From positions 1-5,818 of the forward strand of contig JANXVQ010000639.1 in assembly GCA_025351545.1 (NCBI GenBank): a stretch of 5,818 nt of DNA, read 5' to 3'. The translations under genes were made by a program, and so were the position numbers. This DNA is from Spirosoma sp. (GTDB lineage Bacteria; Bacteroidota; Bacteroidia; Cytophagales; Spirosomataceae). The notes beneath the pieces are model-generated. The model did not search any database, had not been told where the DNA came from, and worked only from the letters and a program-made list of their open reading frames with translations. Shown here one piece after another: positions 1 to 3,956 of this stretch. How positions within the stretch are numbered: position 1 is the first letter of the stretch; each line of letters opens with the position of its first letter.

Positions 1-60
1 TATTCGACCTTTTCCGGCGGCTTCCATACACCGAACGAGGCCCTGACGATCCAATATTGA
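1..60 (+). CDS. possible 3' end of an unidentified gene (partial)
   Basis: Reading from base 1 in frame 1 gives 19 codons, ending in TGA at 58-60. The third codon positions are mostly G or C, like the GC-rich metal genes at the other end of the window, which is the main reason to think it is coding. The peptide (ending NEALTIQY) is too short to recognise. The minus strand is also open across 1-180 with no ATG near its beginning, so the reading direction is not certain. It could equally be non-coding. Confidence 0.3.
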   Translation, partial: YSTFSGGFHTPNEALTIQY

Positions 61-191
61 TGAAACGTCGGTAGTAGCTGGTAGCAGCTTACCGGAAAAA
101 AATTGATAACTCAGCCGGGAATTGTATAACGGGTTCGGGGCAACACCAAGCGACCTTTGTCTGACCAGAATAAATGACACAGATAAAGCTC

Positions 192-404
192 ATGGAAACG
201 ATCAAACTGAAAACAAACATTAAGTGCGGGGGCTGCATCGCCACCGTGACGCCTTTTCTGAACCAGTCAGTTGGCGAAGGCAACTGGCAAGTCGATACGC
301 AAAATCCCGATAAAGTGCTGACTGTTAACGCAGATGGCGTAACGACTGAGACTGTTAAAGCGGCTGTGGTACAGGCTGGTTTCAAGGTTGAGGTACTGGT
401 GTAA
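192..404 (+). CDS. heavy-metal-associated (HMA) domain protein, CopZ-like small metal binder
   Basis: This is a 70-residue single-domain protein with the ferredoxin-like HMA layout: a first strand (ETIKLKTNI), a metal-binding loop with Cys12 and Cys15 in KCGGC, a helix (IATVTPFLNQ), a strand around WQVDT, a strand around KVLTVNA, and a final helix and strand (VKAAVVQAGFKVEVL). Such proteins bind a soft metal ion through the CxxC pair and pass it to partners in the cytoplasm. The classical GMxCxxC loop is replaced by IKCGGC, a form I recognise from small Bacteroidota HMA proteins. An ATG lies 18 bases upstream at 174, but homologues of this type begin just before the first strand, so the ATG at 192 is preferred. 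No clear Shine-Dalgarno is present. The gene ends 19 bases before a strong hairpin. Which metal it binds is not shown by the sequence; the nearby RND pump suggests an export or buffering role. Confidence 0.9.
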   Translation: METIKLKTNIKCGGCIATVTPFLNQSVGEGNWQVDTQNPDKVLTVNADGVTTETVKAAVVQAGFKVEVLV

Positions 405-423
405 CTGCGCACAATTTTTGTTT

Positions 424-453
424 ATAAAAGCCGCCAATAATGGCGGCTTTTAT
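424..453 (+). terminator. perfect 13-bp stem hairpin, probable rho-independent terminator
   Basis: ATAAAAGCCGCCA at 424-436 is the exact reverse complement of TGGCGGCTTTTAT at 441-453, with the 4-base loop ATAA. The right arm ends in TTTTAT, so a T-run closes the GC-rich core (GCCGCC/GGCGGC). It lies 19 bases after the stop of the HMA gene and should end that transcript. Because the arms begin with A-runs and end with T-runs, it could work in both directions. Confidence 0.8.
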
Positions 454-473
454 CGTTGTTGAACGCAACAACG
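454..473. repeat. second inverted repeat abutting the terminator
   Basis: CGTTGTTG at 454-461 and CAACAACG at 466-473 form a perfect 8-bp stem around the loop AACG. It starts on the very next base after the first hairpin, so the two could stack end to end in RNA or single-stranded DNA. There is no T-run after it, so it is not a second ordinary terminator. It might be an operator-like dyad, an RNA processing or stabilising element, or the edge of a mobile segment; the sequence does not decide. Confidence 0.6.
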
Positions 474-505
474 TCTGTCGAATGTTAATAGAAAGGTCCG
501 CGAGC

Positions 506-520
506 GTTTAATTGTTAAAC
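506..520. promoter_or_regulatory. palindrome upstream of the DUF4209 gene, possible operator
   Basis: GTTTAA at 506-511 and TTAAAC at 515-520 are perfect inverted repeats around TTG, 45 bases before the start codon at 566. The dyad overlaps the candidate -35 element at 512-517, which is where an autoregulatory repressor could act. Short AT-rich palindromes arise easily by chance, so this is a weak call. Confidence 0.3.
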
Positions 521-539
521 CCACAGCTACCGAAATAAT
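512..539 (+). promoter_or_regulatory. candidate promoter for the DUF4209/PIN cassette
   Basis: TTGTTA at 512-517 and AATAAT at 534-539 are separated by 16 bases and resemble -35 and -10 elements, about 26 bases upstream of the ATG at 566. A canonical Bacteroidota -7 box (TAnnTTTG) is not seen here. The three downstream genes overlap and have no obvious internal promoter, so a promoter is expected between the terminator and 566; this is the best match found. Confidence 0.25.
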
Positions 540-565
540 CGTACATTCGGCAAGTTAACTTAGCG

Positions 566-2470
566 ATGAATCCTTTAGAAGAGCTTCATAAGAAGATAGA
601 TAGCGGCATTTGGGATGTTAGGCAAAAACATGATCTAAACACAGCGTTCCAGGAAACTTACAGTCAGTTGGAGTCTTTGGGTTTCACAAGTTTACTTCGA
701 CAGACTGAAGTTGAACGGTGGGTTTTCGCATTTGTCATTACTCCTGAAGAAGGTATTTCTTATCAAATGGCCGGTGTAAACAGGTTAGAATCAGGTGACG
801 AAATACCTTTCGTCTGGCCAGATAAAAACGATTTAACTCCTGAAGATCTACTTTACATTGCAGACCGGTTCAATGCAACACAAGACCTTTACGCCCGTGT
901 TGTGTATGGGCTTGTTTTGTACTATTTGAACCAATTTAAAAGCAATCAGCAAGTACTTATACTACTGAATGATTTACACAGTTTGAGCAGAGATTACTAT
1001 CAGAAGGCATTACCCGACAATGAACGTAATTATTATTTCCTTGACCTACGTATAACCTTAGGCCATGCTTTTCAGATTGCCTCTAAACGGCTGAATGACA
1101 GTAAAATCAATACGCTGTTTGTTAACTTTATTCACTTTTGTACTAAAATTCATAACACTTGGAATGTCAATCATGGTAGCACCCTGCGCTCTATGATTGA
1201 TCTAACTAATTTTGCGATAACGTACAAAAAAGAGTTTGAAAAGCAGGTTTTATTGGAGACTTACTTAGATCAAAATTATAAGGCAGCACTCGTTTTGGCG
1301 CGAACTTACGCTTGGGGAGCGATTTATATCTGTGATATATCACAGAAGCTGGCAGACTTGATTGGTAACACAAGATACGATTGGCAAACGTTAAAGGCTC
1401 AGCAATTTGAGTCGATGGTCGGACCAGCAAAGGCTTCCGGTAATATGGCGGCCGTCGATTTTGTCGAAAAAGCGCTTACTATTTATAAAAAGCAGGGAAA
1501 TATATTAAAAGAGCAGGAATTAGCCCATCAGTATGACGAGATAAGGCGCGAGTTTCGGCTCGGAGAGGTATATTCAACGCTGCCTAAAGATGAATCTCAA
1601 CGAATTGCCAATGCTGTACGAGAGCAGGTTGCCCAAAGTGAAGCTGCTGATTTAGTTAGATTATTGGGTCTAACACCTATGTTCCCGCCCCTACAGCAAA
1701 TTGAAAAAATGGGTGAGGAAAGTTATGAACAAAGTTTTATACACAAATTCTCCTCATTATCGGTAATTGACAAAGTCGGTAATACAGTTGAGGTTTTTGA
1801 ATTGGAGGCTGAAAAACGACAACATAGTTTTTGGCAGGCCTATGATTTGACATTTCAGGTTGGTTCTCAAACTCTTATTCAATTCTTTTTTGAAGCCTAT
1901 AGAGCGGGAAAGCTATCTTATGAAGCTATAACAGACCGATTAGAAGAATCCTGGATTGGTCAGCAACATGACGTGAAATATAATGGGTATGAGTATAGTA
2001 TCTGCCCGTTAGATGTAGTCAAACCCGGCCTTCAACTGTTCTTTGATGAGCTTGATCGTATTAAAAATACGCCTGAACACATTAATAGTTTTATTGCGCC
2101 AACTGATATTTTGGTTACAAAGGGCGAATACTTATTGCGTTTTTTATGCAAACTGGCGGACATTCCTACGTTTACTAACAAACAAAAAGGTGAATACACC
2201 GTCAAAATGGAGAAGAACATTGATGAACTACTCCGTTCTCTTAAAGAGACACCCGATAGCCCCTCTGGGTTTAGTGAGGCAGATCGATTATTTATTCAAT
2301 ACATTATGTCCCTTAAAATGGGCCTGAATTTGCGTAATAGGGTTGCTCATGGATTACTGGACGCTAATGAATATACGCTGCTCAATCCATTGCTGATGAT
2401 AGTAATCATTTTGAAATTATCTTTCTACAGTTTTAATAGCTTAACTGATGATAGCCCTCAAACAATCTAA
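566..2470 (+). CDS. DUF4209 / HEPN-like RNxxxHG protein, putative RNA-targeting effector
   Basis: A 634-residue, mostly helical protein with no signal peptide, so probably cytoplasmic. Near the C-terminus (residues 590-596) it carries RNRVAHG, inside a context of the type GLNLRNRVAHGLLDANEY. This matches the RNxxxHG signature of DUF4209 and also the Rx4H signature of HEPN folds, many of which cut RNA. The DUF4209 region probably spans roughly residues 540-630. The rest has no clear known motif: an N-terminal part with RFNATQDLYARVVYGLV (about 107-123) resembles the helical region preceding DUF4209 in bacterial relatives, and about 285-325 has a TPR-like stretch (FVEKALTIYKKQGN). The frame opens only at 539 and 566 is its first ATG, so the start is secure, although no Shine-Dalgarno is visible. 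The gene overlaps the next by 23 bases. Codons are more AT-rich than in the flanking metal genes, suggesting separate ancestry. RNase activity is inferred, not shown. Confidence 0.75.
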   Translation: MNPLEELHKKIDSGIWDVRQKHDLNTAFQETYSQLESLGFTSLLRQTEVERWVFAFVITPEEGISYQMAGVNRLESGDEIPFVWPDKNDLTPEDLLYIADRFNATQDLYARVVYGLVLYYLNQFKSNQQVLILLNDLHSLSRDYYQKALPDNERNYYFLDLRITLGHAFQIASKRLNDSKINTLFVNFIHFCTKIHNTWNVNHGSTLRSMIDLTNFAITYKKEFEKQVLLETYLDQNYKAALVLARTYAWGAIYICDISQKLADLIGNTRYDWQTLKAQQFESMVGPAKASGNMAAVDFVEKALTIYKKQGNILKEQELAHQYDEIRREFRLGEVYSTLPKDESQRIANAVREQVAQSEAADLVRLLGLTPMFPPLQQIEKMGEESYEQSFIHKFSSLSVIDKVGNTVEVFELEAEKRQHSFWQAYDLTFQVGSQTLIQFFFEAYRAGKLSYEAITDRLEESWIGQQHDVKYNGYEYSICPLDVVKPGLQLFFDELDRIKNTPEHINSFIAPTDILVTKGEYLLRFLCKLADIPTFTNKQKGEYTVKMEKNIDELLRSLKETPDSPSGFSEADRLFIQYIMSLKMGLNLRNRVAHGLLDANEYTLLNPLLMIVIILKLSFYSFNSLTDDSPQTI

Positions 2471-2765
2471 CCAATTCGGCAGTACGCTTTTAATAGCTAC
2501 TGATTATGTTAAAGGGAACGACTTTGAAGAGGGTCCAACCTATCAGTTTACAAGATGGCTTCGACTGGACCAAATGGTGGAATATTCTGCCAAGGCTTTA
2601 TTAAGTCAACAAGCTACCTCAACTGCAGATAAGACCCCGTGGAAGGTAGATTTTGACATTCTAAACAAGGAGTTGCCCAACGTTGATCTATCAATGGATG
2701 ATATTGTTGCTGAAATGAAAGCTGCCCGTCGTGATCGCCAGTCATCCATACCGCGTCATTTTTGA
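2448..2765 (+). CDS. small protein in antitoxin position, upstream of PIN toxin
   Basis: A 105-residue reading frame that begins inside the last codons of the DUF4209 gene (23-base overlap) and ends inside the PIN gene (35-base overlap). Its C-terminal part, with an acidic segment (NVDLSMDDIVAEM) followed by a basic helix (KAARRDRQ), resembles the C-terminal toxin-wrapping tails of type II antitoxins. No ribbon-helix-helix, AbrB or Phd DNA-binding domain can be recognised. The start is uncertain: ATG 2448 gives 105 residues with coding-like codons throughout, while the in-frame ATG at 2574 would give 63 residues starting MVEYSAKALL, closer to a minimal antitoxin. A TAA lies just upstream of 2448 in this frame. 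The assignment as antitoxin rests on position, size, overlap and the C-terminal pattern. It is not identified by family, so it could also be an accessory protein or a degraded one. Confidence 0.6.
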   Translation: MIALKQSNQFGSTLLIATDYVKGNDFEEGPTYQFTRWLRLDQMVEYSAKALLSQQATSTADKTPWKVDFDILNKELPNVDLSMDDIVAEMKAARRDRQSSIPRHF

Positions 2766-3159
2766 CGCTAACTGGTATGTCAGTGCCAGCATCAGTGAGC
2801 GATCAAGACGAAGCCTGTTCCGTATTCTGAACGACCCACGGTTTAGTATCATCATCTCAGCACATTTGCTATTCGAGTATGATGATGTGATAGGACGTAG
2901 GAATATGCGTCGATACATTTCCCCTGAACAGGCAGATCGTTTCAAACGATGGGCCAGGGAAAAAACAGTGATGTTCGTTCCCTGGTCAACTGTAACAGTC
3001 TGTCGAGATCCTGACGATGATTATCTATTGGCCTTAGCAAAGGACTGCGAGGCCAATTTTCTTATATCAGGCGACCCTGATTTACAGACGGTAAAGCGAT
3101 TTGGTATAACAGAAATCGTAACCATGCGCGAGTTTAACGACTTATTTTTTCCGCTTTAA
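2731..3159 (+). CDS. PIN-domain toxin, COG1569-type putative VapC-like ribonuclease
   Basis: A 142-residue single PIN domain. Acidic residues are at the expected places: Asp12 in VIFDANWYVSA on strand 1, Glu49 in HLLFEYDDVI, Asp93 and Asp96/97 in RDPDDDYLLALA, and Asp115 in FLISGDPDL, followed by the usual closing strand and helix (IVTMREFNDLF). PIN toxins use these residues to hold divalent metal and cleave RNA, often tRNA or mRNA. The DPDDD and SGDPDL motifs are typical of the 'putative toxin-antitoxin system toxin component, PIN family' group. The start is GTG 2731: the frame has a stop at 2714-2716 and no ATG before strand 1, so any later start would remove the first catalytic Asp. The GTG lies inside the previous gene, implying coupled translation. 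All acidic positions are intact, so it is probably active. Confidence 0.88.
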   Translation: MIASHPYRVIFDANWYVSASISERSRRSLFRILNDPRFSIIISAHLLFEYDDVIGRRNMRRYISPEQADRFKRWAREKTVMFVPWSTVTVCRDPDDDYLLALAKDCEANFLISGDPDLQTVKRFGITEIVTMREFNDLFFPL

Positions 3160-3339
3160 CGTCCTTTCATACTCCGCTTCAGTAGCTGCACGTCAAAAGC
3201 TGCAAACACCGTATTGGCACTCATCAAAACCAGCTACGGTACCTGAAGGGCTAACGGAAAACCGGGTTTAATCTAACTTCGGGGTGGGTTACACGAGATA
3301 AACCACAGGTAGGTTCATCCCATAGCTGCCGTAGGGTTA
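3160..3339. other. non-coding gap between the PIN cassette and the metal genes
   Basis: No convincing gene is seen on either strand. Frame 1 reads on from the PIN stop for 28 codons to a TGA, but nothing suggests it is translated. The heptamer AGCTGCA occurs twice (3184-3190 and 3198-3204). There is no strong hairpin with a T-run, so a terminator for the PIN cassette is not evident. TTGACT at 3340-3345, just past the gap, resembles a -35 box but has no matching -10. The base composition shifts back toward the GC-richer metal genes around here, so one edge of an inserted segment may lie in this stretch. Confidence 0.4.
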
Positions 3340-3393
3340 TTGACTCGATTAAGGTTAGGCAGGAAAAACACGATTGGCTACCTTTACTACCAG

Positions 3394-3807
3394 ATGCCCC
3401 GTCGCTTCACCATAATCGCCCTGCTCTGGCTCACCTACGCACTCCTGCTTGGGCATGATTTGTTGCCGCACCATCACCACCACGACGGGGCCGTAGCCCA
3501 TCAGGGAGGAACGGATGCGCATCACCACGATTCCGATCAGCATGACGACGGCGAAGATGAACCGGACTGGTGGACAAACCACCAGCATTCGCCGGGCGTA
3601 ACTGGCTTTGGATCTCTCACACCGACCTCTCATCAGGCGATGCCGGTCATGGCCGCTGTTGGCTACAACAGTTCGTTACCTTTCTCCAAAAGAGTATACG
3701 AGCCGGACCAAACCGTTGGCTGGCCACCCGACCAGGCTAAAGCTCCGCCCGGTCAGCAACGTTACCGACCCCTCCGCGCACCCCCTACTTTCCTTATCCC
3801 CGCCTGA
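3394..3807 (+). CDS. histidine-rich exported or membrane-anchored protein, putative periplasmic metal binder
   Basis: A 137-residue protein from ATG 3394; a TTG at 3340 could extend it by 18 residues, but the ATG places a basic residue pair (RR) directly before the hydrophobic segment, as expected for a signal peptide or anchor (about residues 5-19). Immediately after it, residues 21-65 hold 13 histidines, including a run of five at 26-30 and three at 43-45, mixed with many Asp and Glu. This suggests binding of divalent metals such as Zn, Ni, Co or Cu outside the inner membrane. There are no cysteines. The C-terminal half (Pro- and Gly-rich, with GYNSSLPFSKRVYEP) has no recognised domain. The gene precedes the RND permease by 149 bases in the same direction, so a metal-buffering or sensing role for the pump is likely but inferred. 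I do not recognise a named family. Confidence 0.7.
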   Translation: MPRRFTIIALLWLTYALLLGHDLLPHHHHHDGAVAHQGGTDAHHHDSDQHDDGEDEPDWWTNHQHSPGVTGFGSLTPTSHQAMPVMAAVGYNSSLPFSKRVYEPDQTVGWPPDQAKAPPGQQRYRPLRAPPTFLIPA

Positions 3808-3956
3808 CTCGTCCGAGTTAACGGCAATTCCGGCATTTCCCCTAATCATCGGAAAATGCTCACTACTCCATTTTCTTAACGGTTAGTACTACCCCCGGCG
3901 CTACCCTGCTTCGCGGGCTGGAGCCGTCTGGCCCTTCCTTATTACATATCGCTATA
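3808..3956 (+). other. spacer between His-rich gene and RND permease, with a possible weak stem-loop
   Basis: No gene is supported here. GCATTTCC at 3833-3840 can pair with GGAAAATGC at 3851-3859 with one bulged A and a 10-base loop, followed further on by a short T-rich stretch (ATTTTCTT). It could be a weak terminator or attenuator, or nothing. A small inverted repeat (ACTCGTCCGAGT, 3807-3818) sits at the stop codon of the His-rich gene. No clear Shine-Dalgarno precedes the permease start. Confidence 0.25.

Noticed and set aside
72..90. Imperfect tandem repeat GTAGTAGCTG/GTAGCAGCTT
   Set aside because: Only two short, imperfect copies; chance is enough to explain it.
152..159. GACCTTTG as a Bacteroidota -7 promoter box (TAnnTTTG) for the HMA gene
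   Set aside because: It lacks the TA and has no TTG at a suitable distance upstream (nearest at 122-124, 27 bases away).
1..180. Open minus-strand frame running off the left edge, giving a protein-like peptide (ILDRQGLVRCMEAAGKGR)
   Set aside because: No ATG near its beginning (only a GTG at 180), it overlaps the region just upstream of the HMA gene, and a 60-codon open frame without homology recognition is weak. The plus-strand tail at 1-60 has better third-position composition.
520..532. CCCACAGCTACCG at 520-532 and CCCATAGCTGCCG at 3319-3331 as flanking direct repeats (att or target-site duplication) of the cassette
   Set aside because: Eleven of 13 bases match, which is weak when both flanks are scanned freely, and they do not sit at sharp edges of the compositional change.
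3229..3237. ACCAGCTAC, also present inverted near 73-81
   Set aside because: Nine bases matching over 3 kb is within chance expectation; no extension of the repeat is seen.
3340..3393. TTG-started N-terminal extension of the His-rich protein
   Set aside because: It would bury the hydrophobic signal segment 22 residues in; the ATG at 3394 puts the RR pair directly before it.
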